The notes under the pieces were generated by a model, which saw only the letters and a program-made list of their open reading frames with translations, had not been told where the DNA came from and did no database searches. A program made the translations under genes and the position numbers. DNA of 64,000 nucleotides from Streptomyces sp. NBC_00376 (GTDB taxonomy: Bacteria > Actinomycetota > Actinomycetes > Streptomycetales > Streptomycetaceae), in the NCBI RefSeq assembly GCF_036077095.1, contig NZ_CP107960.1, forward strand, positions 2,790,001 through 2,854,000, read 5' to 3'. Below, piece by piece: positions 1 through 7,660 of this stretch. Each line of letters opens with the position of its first letter. Positions within the stretch are counted from its first letter, which is position 1.

Positions 1-16
1 CCTGCGGCGGCTCTCC

Positions 17-45
17 GTAGACTTTCGGCCCACACCGAAAGTTAC
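17..45. promoter_or_regulatory. Inverted-repeat operator upstream of ArsR-type regulator
   Basis: The arms ACTTTCGG (21-28) and CCGAAAGT (35-42) are perfect inverse complements around a 6-bp spacer. The symmetry continues outward as GTA and TAC with one unpaired base. The right arm ends 13 bp before the ATG of the adjacent regulator, which is where an autoregulatory operator would sit. Binding by that protein is inferred. Confidence 0.6.
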
Positions 46-55
46 GAGGCCGCGC

Positions 56-1054
56 ATGTCGTTCCAGCTGCACCTCGACGGGGGCGATCTGCTGCGCTGC
101 CGGTTCGCACTGTCACCGCTCGGCGAGACCCAGGCGGCCGTGCGCGTCCTGGCCCAGCCCGAGCGGCACGGGTACCACCTGCCGTGGCTCCGGCTGATCC
201 GCGACGCGGCCGACGGCCTCGAACTCGGGCCGCTTTGGCAGCTGATGGCACGGCGCGGGCACAACCCCGACTTCTTCAGCCCGCCGCCGCCCGGTCCGGT
301 CACCACCTTCGAGGAGGAGATCGCCGGGGTGCGGTCCGTCGATCCGGAGGTCGCCCGCCGGGACATCGCACTGTCACTGGCCAACCGGCCCGAACTGCTG
401 CGCTCCCCCACCGGACAGGCGATGCTCGCCGATCCGGTCGGGACCGCCCGGTATCTGGCCGACCTGCTGGAGCAGGCCTGGCGGGTGCTGATCGAGCCGC
501 ACTGGCCACGGCTGCGCGCGCTGCTGGAGGCGGACATCGCCTACCACTCGCGGCGGCTCGCCGCGGTCGGCTTCGAGCGGCTGCTGGGTGAGTTGAGCCC
601 CCAGCTGAGCTGGTCGGATTCGACGCTCACCATCATCGGGACGCGCGGCAGGCACACCCGGGTGCTGGGCGGGCAGGGGCTGGTCCTGATTCCCAGCGTC
701 TTCTGCTGGCCGGACGCGGTCAGCGGCTTCGAACCGCCGTGGCAGCCCGCGATCGTCTACCCGGCACGCGGCATCGGCGGGCTGTGGACGGAACCCGCCG
801 ACCGCACCCCGCAGGTGCTCGCCCGGCTGCTGGGGCGTGGCCGGGCCGATGTCCTGTGCGCGCTCGACGAACCAGCCGGCCCGAGCGCGCTCGCGCACCG
901 TCTGGGCCTCGCGGTGTCCTCCGTGTCGGAGCATCTGTCGGTGCTGCGTGCGGCGGGGCTGCTGACGTCGCGCCGGTACGGGCATCAGGTGCTGTACGAG
1001 CGGACTCCGCTCGGGATCGCCCTGGCCGTGCCGGAGCGCGGCCGGGCGGAATGA
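56..1054 (+). CDS. ArsR-family winged-helix regulator with DUF5937-type N-terminal region
   Basis: This is a 332-residue protein. The last 75 or so residues form a winged helix: a helical segment around ALDEPAGPSALAHRLGLA, a recognition helix SSVSEHLSVLRAAGLL, and a wing containing RRYGHQVLYERT. The long N-terminal part (residues 1-240) matches the DUF5937 group seen in actinobacterial ArsR-like regulators. There are no obvious metal-binding Cys pairs, so it is unlikely to be a classical metal sensor, and the ligand is unknown. The ATG follows a perfect dyad at 17-45, which suggests autoregulation. The gene converges on the thiamine-binding protein gene with a hairpin between them. Confidence 0.85.
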   Translation: MSFQLHLDGGDLLRCRFALSPLGETQAAVRVLAQPERHGYHLPWLRLIRDAADGLELGPLWQLMARRGHNPDFFSPPPPGPVTTFEEEIAGVRSVDPEVARRDIALSLANRPELLRSPTGQAMLADPVGTARYLADLLEQAWRVLIEPHWPRLRALLEADIAYHSRRLAAVGFERLLGELSPQLSWSDSTLTIIGTRGRHTRVLGGQGLVLIPSVFCWPDAVSGFEPPWQPAIVYPARGIGGLWTEPADRTPQVLARLLGRGRADVLCALDEPAGPSALAHRLGLAVSSVSEHLSVLRAAGLLTSRRYGHQVLYERTPLGIALAVPERGRAE

Positions 1055-1056
1055 GG

Positions 1057-1086
1057 CGAGCCCCCGGACCGGGGGCCGGGGGCTCG
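1057..1086. terminator. Bidirectional hairpin between convergent genes
   Basis: An 11-bp perfect stem, CGAGCCCCCGG (1057-1067) pairing with 1076-1086, encloses an 8-nt loop. It lies between the stop codons of two convergent genes (1054 and 1112). There is no T-tract, as is common for Streptomyces terminators. Confidence 0.7.
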
Positions 1087-1111
1087 TCACGGGGGCGTCG
1101 CGGGCGGGGCG

Positions 1112-1405
1112 TCAGTCCGCGAGGTAGCGCTCGACCGTCTCGACCTTGGAGGTCAGGCCGTCGGTGACGCCGGGGCGGATGTCGGCCTTCAGTACGAGGG
1201 AGACGCGTCCGGCGCGGGCCTCGACGGCGGCGACGGCACGCTTGACGACGTCCATGACTTCGTCCCATTCACCTTCCACGGAGGTGAACATGGCGTCCGT
1301 GCGGTTGGGCAGGCCGGACTCGCGGACGACCCGGACGGCGTCGGCGACGTACTCGCCGACGTCCTCACCGACACCCAGCGGGCTGACCGAGAACGCGACG
1401 ATCAT
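1112..1405 (-). CDS. Thiamine-binding protein, MTH1187/YkoF-like family
   Basis: This 97-residue protein begins [20 protein letters not shown] and matches the small ferredoxin-like MTH1187/UPF0045 family. Members bind thiamine or related ligands and assemble as dimers or tetramers. The conserved SVSPLG start strand and the following helix are visible. Its ATG overlaps the stop of the upstream DUF3817 gene by four bases (ATGA), so the two are translationally coupled. The physiological role in Streptomyces is not established, so the ligand is inferred from the family only. Confidence 0.8.
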   Translation of the reverse strand: MIVAFSVSPLGVGEDVGEYVADAVRVVRESGLPNRTDAMFTSVEGEWDEVMDVVKRAVAAVEARAGRVSLVLKADIRPGVTDGLTSKVETVERYLAD

Positions 1406-1752
1406 GCGCTGACCACGCCTTCGCGGCGGGCGCGGGCGGCGATGACGCCGTCGGCCTCGTAGCGCTTGAGCAGCTTGTCGCCGTACAGCCCGCCGAACGG
1501 CAGCAGTGCGAGCAGGAAGAAGAGCGCGACGCGCTTCAGCGGCCACTTGGTCTTGGCCCAGACATCGAGCAGCAGGACGGCGTAGATCACGAAGAGCACG
1601 CCGTGCAGGATGCCCAGCGGCATCATCAGGAAGTCGATGTCGGAGACCCGGCTGAGGACCGAGCCGAAGATGATCAGCGCCGGGAAGGAGAGCGCCTCGG
1701 GAATCGAGATGAGGCGCAGCCGGTGCAGGGCGGTAGCGGTCTTGATGTCCAC
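1402..1752 (-). CDS. DUF3817 small integral membrane protein
   Basis: This protein of about 116 residues has three hydrophobic stretches: around [34 protein letters not shown] and [17 protein letters not shown]. These are typical of the DUF3817 (YdzA-like) family, which includes a conserved H in the LGILHG segment. I chose the GTG at 1752 ([12 protein letters not shown]) because the family starts with this charged helix. An upstream in-frame ATG at 1812 would add 20 non-conserved residues. It is the first gene of a two-gene operon with the thiamine-binding protein. Function is unknown. Confidence 0.75.
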   Translation of the reverse strand: MDIKTATALHRLRLISIPEALSFPALIIFGSVLSRVSDIDFLMMPLGILHGVLFVIYAVLLLDVWAKTKWPLKRVALFFLLALLPFGGLYGDKLLKRYEADGVIAARARREGVVSA

Positions 1753-1980
1753 GGGGGCACCTTCGGTGGGAGGACGGTGACAGCTTGTGAATACAGGCAC
1801 AAGCGGACCCATTGTGACATCGACGCGGTCGGTGCCCGGCGCCGGGGCCCGATACCGGGTGTCGCAGGCGCCGGGTCATACGTCCCGGTTGCGTACGGGT
1901 CCGGTACCGGATGCGTATCAGGGGCGGTTCGGGGCCGGAGATCCTCCCCCGGGCCCTGTCCGGGCCGGGCGGCCTGGCGC

Positions 1981-1992
1981 TAACGTCGCTCC
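1981..1992 (+). promoter_or_regulatory. -10 box for a probable leaderless AIM24 transcript
   Basis: TAACGT at 1981-1986 is followed by exactly six bases and then the GTG at 1993. A transcript starting at the normal distance from this -10 would begin at the start codon. No Shine-Dalgarno sequence precedes the GTG. Confidence 0.45.
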
Positions 1993-2631
1993 GTGGCAAT
2001 GTTCCGACTCCAAGGCAGCAGAACGCTCGCCGTCGACCTGGCCGGTGACGCCGTCAAGGCGAAGAACGGCTCGATGGTCGCCTACGACGGCCGGATGACG
2101 TTCAAGAAGATGACCGGCGGCGGTGACGGGCTGCGCGGCATGGTGACCCGGCGGCTGACCGGCGAGCAGATGTCCGTGATGGAGGTGACCGGCCAGGGCA
2201 CCTGTTATTTCGCGGACCGCGCGAGCGAGATCAACCTCGTCTCGCTGCACAGCGACAAGCTCTACGTCGAGGCGAGCAATCTGCTGTGCGCCGACGCCGG
2301 ACTGCGCACCGGCACCACCTTCACCGGCCTGCGCGGCGGGGCGAGCGGCAACGGCCTGTTCACCACCACCGTCGAGGGCACCGGCCAGGTGGCGATCATG
2401 TCGGACGGCGCGGCGGTGGCGCTGCGGGTCTCGGCCCAGTACCCGCTGTTCGTCGACCCTGGCGCCTACATCGCCCACCAGGGCAAGCTCCAGCAGCACT
2501 TCCAGTCCGGGGTGAACTTCCGGACGCTGATCGGCGAGGGCTCCGGGGAGTCCTTCCAGATCCGGTTCGAGGGCGAGGGCGTGGTCTACGTCCAGCCGAG
2601 CGAGCGGAACACCATCGGGGGCGATGTCTGA
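1993..2631 (+). CDS. AIM24 family protein, first of three paralogues
   Basis: This 212-residue protein of the AIM24/TIGR00266 double beta-sandwich family shows the repeated glycine-rich strands [20 protein letters not shown] and [20 protein letters not shown]. It has no signal peptide or membrane segment. The bacterial family has no settled biochemical role; the yeast relative is a mitochondrial protein. The start is GTG (1993) or the ATG two codons later. It overlaps the second paralogue by one base (TGATG), so the three genes form a coupled operon. Confidence 0.85.
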   Translation: MAMFRLQGSRTLAVDLAGDAVKAKNGSMVAYDGRMTFKKMTGGGDGLRGMVTRRLTGEQMSVMEVTGQGTCYFADRASEINLVSLHSDKLYVEASNLLCADAGLRTGTTFTGLRGGASGNGLFTTTVEGTGQVAIMSDGAAVALRVSAQYPLFVDPGAYIAHQGKLQQHFQSGVNFRTLIGEGSGESFQIRFEGEGVVYVQPSERNTIGGDV

Positions 2632-3281
2632 TGCCGTTCCGCGAGATCAACTCGAAGATGGTCGAGGCGACGGTGGTTCCCGGCCAGAAGATGTACAGCC
2701 AGCGGGGCGCGATGCTCGCCTACCGCGGCGAGGTGTCGTTCACGCCGAACATCCAGGGCGGCCAGGGCGGCGTGATGTCGATGATCGGCCGGCGGGTGGC
2801 GGGCGAGGCGACCCCGCTGATGACGGTCGAGGGCAGCGGAACGGTGATGTTCGGCCACGGCGGCCATCACATCCAGGTGATCGATCTGGCCGGGGACACC
2901 CTCTACGTGGAGGCCGACCGGCTGCTCGCCTTCGACGGGACGCTCCAGCAGGGCACGATGTTCATGGGCTCGCAGGGTGGCGTGATGGGCATGGTGCGCG
3001 GCCAGGTGACCGGACAGGGGCTGTTCACCACCACGCTCCAGGGCCACGGTGCGGTCGCGGTGATGGCCCACGGCGGGGTGATCGAGCTGCCGATCACTCC
3101 CGGCCGCGACGTCCATGTGGACCCGCAGGCGTACGTCGCGCACCACGGCGACGTACGGAACAAACTCTCGACCGCACTCGGCTGGCGCGACATGGTGGGG
3201 CGCGGCTCCGGCGAGGCGTTCCAGCTGGAGCTGAGCGGCAGTGGCGCGGTGTACGTACAGGCCTCGGAGGAGAAGCTGTGA
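2631..3281 (+). CDS. AIM24 family protein, second paralogue
   Basis: This 216-residue AIM24-type beta-sandwich protein contains the blocks GQGLFTTTLQGHGAVAVMAH and GRGSGEAFQLELSGSGAVYV, and is clearly paralogous to its upstream neighbour. The ATG shares a base with the preceding stop codon. The stop codon is embedded in the next gene's GTG (GTGA at 3278-3281). The tight coupling suggests the paralogues are made in fixed ratio, perhaps as subunits of one assembly, which is inference. The function is unknown. Confidence 0.85.
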   Translation: MPFREINSKMVEATVVPGQKMYSQRGAMLAYRGEVSFTPNIQGGQGGVMSMIGRRVAGEATPLMTVEGSGTVMFGHGGHHIQVIDLAGDTLYVEADRLLAFDGTLQQGTMFMGSQGGVMGMVRGQVTGQGLFTTTLQGHGAVAVMAHGGVIELPITPGRDVHVDPQAYVAHHGDVRNKLSTALGWRDMVGRGSGEAFQLELSGSGAVYVQASEEKL

Positions 3282-4042
3282 GCACGCCCGTGGTCTTCGA
3301 CCCGATGACGCTGCCGTCGGACGACAACGTCAACTCGTACACCTTCTGCGTGGAGCTCAAGGGGAGCCAGTGGTTCCTGCAGAAGGGCAAGATGATCGCC
3401 TATTACGGGCAGATCGATTTCAACGGCATCGGTCACGGCCGCTTCGAGCGGCTGATCCGTACGAGCTTCCACTCACCGCTGCACGCGAGCGACTGGGTGG
3501 TCGCCGAGGGCAGCGGCAAGATGCTGCTCGCGGACCGGGCCTTCGACGTGAACTCCTACGACCTGGACGAGGGGAACCTGACCATCAGGTCGGGCAATCT
3601 CCTCGCCTACCAGCCGTCGCTGGCACTCAAGCAGTCGATCGTTCCGGGATTTCTGACCCTGATCGGCACGGGCAAGTTCGTGGCCGCCTCCAACGGCCCG
3701 GTGGTCTTCATGGAGCCGCCGCTGCGGGTCGACCCGCAGGCCCTGGTGGGCTGGGCGGACTGCCCCTCGCCGTGCCACCACTACGACCACGGCTACATGA
3801 CGGGCGTACTGGGCGGGCTGCGGTCGTTGACGGGGATCGGGGGCACCTCGGGCGAGGAGCACCAGTTCGAGTTCGTCGGCGCAGGCACGGTGCTGCTCCA
3901 GTCGACCGAGATCCTGATGGCCGAACAGCCGACGGGTCCGGTGCCGGGGCAGGCCGGGGTTCCGGGCGGCGGCGGTCAACCTGGCGCCTCACCCCGTATG
4001 CCCGGTCAGCTCGGGGACCTCCAGCGTCGCTTCGGTTTGTGA
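3278..4042 (+). CDS. AIM24 family protein, third paralogue with Cys/His-rich insert
   Basis: This 254-residue protein is longer than its two partners. The core retains AIM24 signatures such as IGTGKFVAASNGPVVFMEPP and GTSGEEHQFEFVGAGTVLLQ. Two additions stand out. A Cys/His cluster at residues 162-171 (C162, C166, H167, H168, D170, H171) could bind a metal. A Gly/Pro/Gln-rich tail follows from about residue 220 onward. The GTG start overlaps the preceding stop. It ends the three-gene operon, and a 125-bp gap follows before the MarR gene. Confidence 0.85.
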   Translation: MSTPVVFDPMTLPSDDNVNSYTFCVELKGSQWFLQKGKMIAYYGQIDFNGIGHGRFERLIRTSFHSPLHASDWVVAEGSGKMLLADRAFDVNSYDLDEGNLTIRSGNLLAYQPSLALKQSIVPGFLTLIGTGKFVAASNGPVVFMEPPLRVDPQALVGWADCPSPCHHYDHGYMTGVLGGLRSLTGIGGTSGEEHQFEFVGAGTVLLQSTEILMAEQPTGPVPGQAGVPGGGGQPGASPRMPGQLGDLQRRFGL

Positions 4043-4155
4043 ACGGTAGGCTGCGGAGCGTGACGTCGAACGTCTGCACCCCGCGGCCGGACCCGTCTCC
4101 GGACCGGTACAGACCGTCACACCCCCCTACTTCGTCCGGCTTTCAACTTCTTAGG

Positions 4156-4167
4156 TAGAATCCATAT
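4156..4167 (+). promoter_or_regulatory. -10 box for a probable leaderless marR transcript
   Basis: TAGAAT at 4156-4161 is a good -10 hexamer. It is followed by six bases and the ATG at 4168, with no Shine-Dalgarno sequence. I see no convincing -35 box. Confidence 0.5.
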
Positions 4168-4644
4168 ATGGAGACCGAGACGGCCACCCGCTGGCTGAAC
4201 GACGCGGAGCAGTGCGCCTGGCGCACCCACCTGGACGTCAGCAGGCTGCTGATGCACCAACTGGAGAAGGATCTCCAGCCGTTCGGCCTGACCAACAACG
4301 ACTACGAGATCCTGGTCAATCTCTCGGAGTCGGACGACCAGCGCATGCGGATGAGTGACCTAGCCGCGGCGACGCTGCAGTCCAAGAGCAGGCTCTCGCA
4401 CCAGATCACCCGCATGGAGAACGCCGGCCTGGTCCGCAGGGAGAACTGCGAGTCCGACCGGCGCGGTCTGTACGCGGTCCTGACCGAGGACGGCGCGGAG
4501 ACGATGCGCAAGGTGGCGCCGCACCACGTGGCGTCGGTCCGCAAGCACTTCATGGACCTGCTGACGCCGGAGGCGCTGGCGGACCTGCACGCGGCGCTGA
4601 CCCCGATCGCGGAGCATCTGCGGGGACGACGCGGCAAGGCGTGA
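4168..4644 (+). CDS. MarR family transcriptional regulator
   Basis: The 158-residue protein has the MarR layout: N-terminal dimerisation helix, winged helix with recognition helix LQSKSRLSHQITRMENAGLV, a wing containing RRENCESDRRGLYAVLT with the typical D-R-R-G turn, and C-terminal helices. It would bind DNA as a dimer and respond to a small ligand or redox signal. One Cys lies in the wing (ENCESD) and one near the N-terminus (EQCAW), so redox sensing is possible but unproven. No divergent target gene is adjacent. It may be leaderless. Confidence 0.9.
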   Translation: METETATRWLNDAEQCAWRTHLDVSRLLMHQLEKDLQPFGLTNNDYEILVNLSESDDQRMRMSDLAAATLQSKSRLSHQITRMENAGLVRRENCESDRRGLYAVLTEDGAETMRKVAPHHVASVRKHFMDLLTPEALADLHAALTPIAEHLRGRRGKA

Positions 4645-4756
4645 CCAGCGGCGGGGCCGCGTCCGGCACCGGTGACGCGCACCGCGCGTGACCCCGCCGG
4701 CGCGGCGTTCGGCCGAGGCAGTGCTCAGCCGGGGCGGCGCTCGCCCGGCGCGGCGT

Positions 4757-6229
4757 TCAGCCGGCGCCGGGCAGCCTGAGCTCGAACCGGGCGCCGCCCT
4801 CCCGCGCACTGTCGACCGTCAGCCGACCCCCGTGCCGGACGGCGACGTCCCGGGCGATGGCCAGGCCGAGACCCGCGCCGCCGTCGTCCCGGGTGCGGGC
4901 GTCGTCGAGCCGTACGAAACGTTCGAAGATCCGCTCGCGCTCGTCCGGCGGCACGCCCGCCCCGTCGTCGGTGACGGCGACGACCACGCCGCCCCGCTCC
5001 GCCGCCCGCACCGAGACGGTCACCGTGCTCCGCGCATGCCGCTCCGCGTTGTCCAGCAGATTGCCGATCACCCGCGCCAACTGCCCGCGTGATCCGGCCA
5101 CTTCGAAGGGCCCGGAGTCCGGCACCGACACCGTCACCGCGATCCGGTCCCCGGTGCGCTGCGAGACCTCCTCGCGGACCAGCGCGCCCAGGTCCAGCAC
5201 CGTACGGCCCGGCCGCTCCCCCGCGTCCAGCCTGGCCAGCAGCAGGAGATCGGCAGCCAGCGCCTGGAGCCGTACGGTGTCGGCGACCGCGCCCGGCAGG
5301 TCCAGCAGCTCCGGATGGGCCGCGCCCACCTCCAGTTGGGTGCGCAGCGAGGCGATCGGGCTGCGCAGTTCGTGCGAGGCGTCCGCGACGAACCGCCGCT
5401 GCCGGTCGACGGAGGCCTCCAGAGCGGTGAGCGTCTCATTGGTCGTACGGGCCAGCCGGGCGACCTCGTCGCGCGAGCCGGGCTCCGGCACCCGTCGGCT
5501 CAGGTCCTCGGACGCGGTGATCGCGGCCATCTCGCGCCGGATGCCCTCGACCGGGCGCAGCGCCCGCCGGGTCACCAGCCAGGTCACCCCGGAGACCACG
5601 AGCAGCAGCAACGGCAGCCCGATCAGCATCGCGCCGCGCACCGTGCCCACGGCCTCCTGCTCGGCGGCCAGCGGGGCACCCGCGTGCACGGTCAGCGTCA
5701 CCCCGGCGGGGGTCGTCGCCCGCACGGACGCGAAACGGTAGTCGGCCGTCTCGCCGTCCACGTTCGCGGTGCCGTTGATGAAGTCCGGTTCGTCGGAGTC
5801 GACTTCACCGCGGCCGGGGGCGGGGGTGGCGTGACCGTCGTCGTCATCGCTTCCGTCGTCGCCCCCGTTGTCGTCGTCGCTCGCGCTGCCGGACGCCCCG
5901 GCGGCCGGGGGCGGGGCCGGGACGGGCGTGACCCGGTCCGTGCCGGTGCCGGAGATCGCCCGGAGGTCCTTGGAGACGGCGACCACCCGCCCGTCCTCGT
6001 CGGTCACCTGGACCGGATGGTCCTCCTCGTCGCGCATCTCCAGCCGGTCGTACGGCACGTCGAGGGCGAGCTGCCCGGCCACTTCCCGGGCCACCACCTC
6101 GGCCTGGAGCCCCGCCTGGTCGGTGAGGTTGGCACGAAGGACGAGGAGTACGGAGAGCCCGGCGCCGATCAGCGCGAGGGCGACCACCACGGTGGCGCCG
6201 AGCGCGGCCCTGGCCCGGACCGACCTCAC
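4757..6229 (-). CDS. Membrane sensor histidine kinase with Asp-rich sensor domain
   Basis: This 490-residue OmpR-class kinase has TM1 (about 9-31), an extracytoplasmic domain (32-198), TM2 (200-222), a HAMP domain, and an H-box with H286 in DASHELRSP. The N-box is NLLDNAERHA and the G boxes are DDGAGVPPDE and GAGLGLAIARD. The sensor domain carries a Pro/Ala stretch and then a run of Asp and Gly (about 118-133), which would be a cation-attracting patch. The GTG start overlaps the response-regulator stop codon (GTGA), so the pair is co-translated. The divergent PepSY gene encodes another Asp-rich secreted protein, which suggests a shared cationic signal such as a metal, polyamine or cationic peptide. 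Confidence 0.93.
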   Translation of the reverse strand: MRSVRARAALGATVVVALALIGAGLSVLLVLRANLTDQAGLQAEVVAREVAGQLALDVPYDRLEMRDEEDHPVQVTDEDGRVVAVSKDLRAISGTGTDRVTPVPAPPPAAGASGSASDDDNGGDDGSDDDDGHATPAPGRGEVDSDEPDFINGTANVDGETADYRFASVRATTPAGVTLTVHAGAPLAAEQEAVGTVRGAMLIGLPLLLLVVSGVTWLVTRRALRPVEGIRREMAAITASEDLSRRVPEPGSRDEVARLARTTNETLTALEASVDRQRRFVADASHELRSPIASLRTQLEVGAAHPELLDLPGAVADTVRLQALAADLLLLARLDAGERPGRTVLDLGALVREEVSQRTGDRIAVTVSVPDSGPFEVAGSRGQLARVIGNLLDNAERHARSTVTVSVRAAERGGVVVAVTDDGAGVPPDERERIFERFVRLDDARTRDDGGAGLGLAIARDVAVRHGGRLTVDSAREGGARFELRLPGAG

Positions 6230-6888
6230 AGCGCCTCCAGCCGGTACCCGGCGCCGCGCACCGTGCGGATGGCGGCCGGGCCGAGCTTGCGCCGCAGCGT
6301 GCTCACGTACACCTCGACGATGTTCGGGTCGCCGTCGTAGGCGAAGTCCCAGACGTGTTCGAGGATGTCCGCCTTGCTCACCACCTCCCCGGACCGCAGC
6401 GCGAGCTGTTCCAGCACCGCGAACTCCTTGGTGGTGAGGGTGATCTCGGCCTCGCCGAGGTGGACGCGGCGGGCGGCGGTGTCCATGCGCAGGGCTCCGA
6501 CGGTGACCACCGGCGAGCCGGAGCCGCCGCCCCGGCGCCGCAGCAGCGCCCGGATCCGCGCCACCAGCACCACGTACGAGAAGGGCTTGGTCAGATAGTC
6601 GTCGGCCCCGGTGTCGAGGCCCTCCGCCTCGTCGTACTCCCCGTCCTTCGCCGTCAGCATCAGGATGGGCGTCTCGTGCCCGGCGGCGCGCAGGGCGGCG
6701 CAGACCCGGTAGCCGTTCATCCCGGGCAGCATGATGTCGAGGACGATGAGGTCGTACGCCCCTTCGGCGGCCCGGTGCAGCCCTTCGAGGCCGTCGTGCA
6801 CGACGTCCACGGCGAAGCCCTCGGCGGTGAGCCCCGCGGCCAGGGCCGTCGCGAGCCGCTTCTCGTCCTCCACGATCAACAGGCGCAT
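6226..6888 (-). CDS. OmpR/PhoB-family response regulator
   Basis: The 220-residue protein has a receiver domain with phosphoacceptor D51 in LIVLDIMLPGMNGY, acidic pocket residues in VEDE, and K in LTKPFSY. A C-terminal winged helix follows, with recognition region DPNIVEVYVSTLRRKLG. I prefer the ATG at 6888; an in-frame GTG at 6894 would add two residues. It is the first gene of the regulator-kinase operon. Just upstream lie three 10-bp-phased repeats that are the obvious candidate binding site, shared with the divergent PepSY gene. Confidence 0.95.
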   Translation of the reverse strand: MRLLIVEDEKRLATALAAGLTAEGFAVDVVHDGLEGLHRAAEGAYDLIVLDIMLPGMNGYRVCAALRAAGHETPILMLTAKDGEYDEAEGLDTGADDYLTKPFSYVVLVARIRALLRRRGGGSGSPVVTVGALRMDTAARRVHLGEAEITLTTKEFAVLEQLALRSGEVVSKADILEHVWDFAYDGDPNIVEVYVSTLRRKLGPAAIRTVRGAGYRLEAL

Positions 6889-6910
6889 ACGCACAGGGTC
6901 GCAAACCGAA

Positions 6911-6948
6911 CCTGAAGACGGCTTCAGGTGGCTTCAGGCTGCGTTCAG
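6911..6948. promoter_or_regulatory. Phased direct repeats, probable response-regulator operator
   Basis: GCTTCAGG begins at 6921 and again at 6931, and a degenerate copy (GCGTTCAG) begins at 6941, giving an exact 10-bp period. A fourth, inverted copy (CCTGAAG) lies at 6911-6917. Tandem half-sites one helical turn apart are typical for OmpR-family regulators. The site lies between the divergent response-regulator and PepSY genes. Confidence 0.65.
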
Positions 6949-7007
6949 CATCACCCCGGCAATGTGGTCCTCGTCGAAACCGGCCACCCGATCGGGGAGG
7001 AACCCTC

Positions 7008-7640
7008 ATGAAGCGCAAGATCGTCATCGCCGCCGTCACCGCGGCCGTGCTCGCCGGCGGCGGAGCCGCCACCGCGGTCGCCGTCGCGGACGACGACAGC
7101 CACGACCGCGAGGTCAAGAGCAGCGTGGCGAGCGACGGCACCGCCCGGGTGGACGTGAAGGAAGCGGTCGCGGCCGCCGTCGAGGCCGTCCCCGGCACGG
7201 TCACCGAGGCCGAGCTGGACGACGAGGACGGCGGGCTCGTCTGGGAGCTCGACGTGTACGGCTCTGACAAGGTCTGGCACGACGTGACGGTGGACGCGGG
7301 CAACGGCAAGGTGCTCGCCAAGCACACCTCCGACGATGACGACGACCAGGGCGACGACCGCGACCTGCACGCGCCCCGGTCCGCCGCCGTGTCGCTGGAC
7401 TCGGCGGTCGACGCCGCGCTGAAGGCGAACCCCGGGACCGTGACGTCGGTCGACCTGGACGACCACGACGGCCGGAGCGACCAGGCTCTGCACTGGGAGG
7501 TCGACGTCCAGGGCAAGGACGGCAAGCAGCACGAGCTGAACGTCGACGCGAACACGGGCAAGGTGACGTCCGGCCACGTGGACGACGACGGTCACGACAG
7601 CGACGGTCACGACGACGACCGTGACGGGGACGACGACTAG
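7008..7640 (+). CDS. Secreted two-PepSY-domain Asp-rich protein
   Basis: This 210-residue protein has an N-terminal signal peptide (MKRKIVIAAV, then an Ala/Gly/Val core to about residue 27). Two PepSY repeats follow, at about 47-104 and 126-187. Each contains a VDVKEAVAAAVE-like helix and a WELDVYG/WEVDVQG strand. The linker and the last 20 residues are almost only Asp, His and Gly, a likely cation-binding tail. GGGGAGG at 6994-7000 is a strong ribosome site. It is divergent from the regulator/kinase pair across the phased repeats, so it is probably the system's main target. Whether it is a peptidase inhibitor or a metal buffer cannot be told. Confidence 0.88.
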   Translation: MKRKIVIAAVTAAVLAGGGAATAVAVADDDSHDREVKSSVASDGTARVDVKEAVAAAVEAVPGTVTEAELDDEDGGLVWELDVYGSDKVWHDVTVDAGNGKVLAKHTSDDDDDQGDDRDLHAPRSAAVSLDSAVDAALKANPGTVTSVDLDDHDGRSDQALHWEVDVQGKDGKQHELNVDANTGKVTSGHVDDDGHDSDGHDDDRDGDDD

Positions 7641-7660
7641 GCCGGACGCGGCCCAGGGCC

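Noticed and set aside
4645..4756. Repeated GGCGCGGCGTTC words between marR and the kinase gene
   Set aside because: Only two imperfect copies in a convergent gap. Likely GC-rich chance similarity; no hairpin of quality found.
4757..7561. A 934-codon minus-strand frame that includes the sensor kinase
   Set aside because: The upstream part runs through the response-regulator gene and antisense to the PepSY gene. The true kinase start is the GTG at 6229, overlapping the regulator stop.
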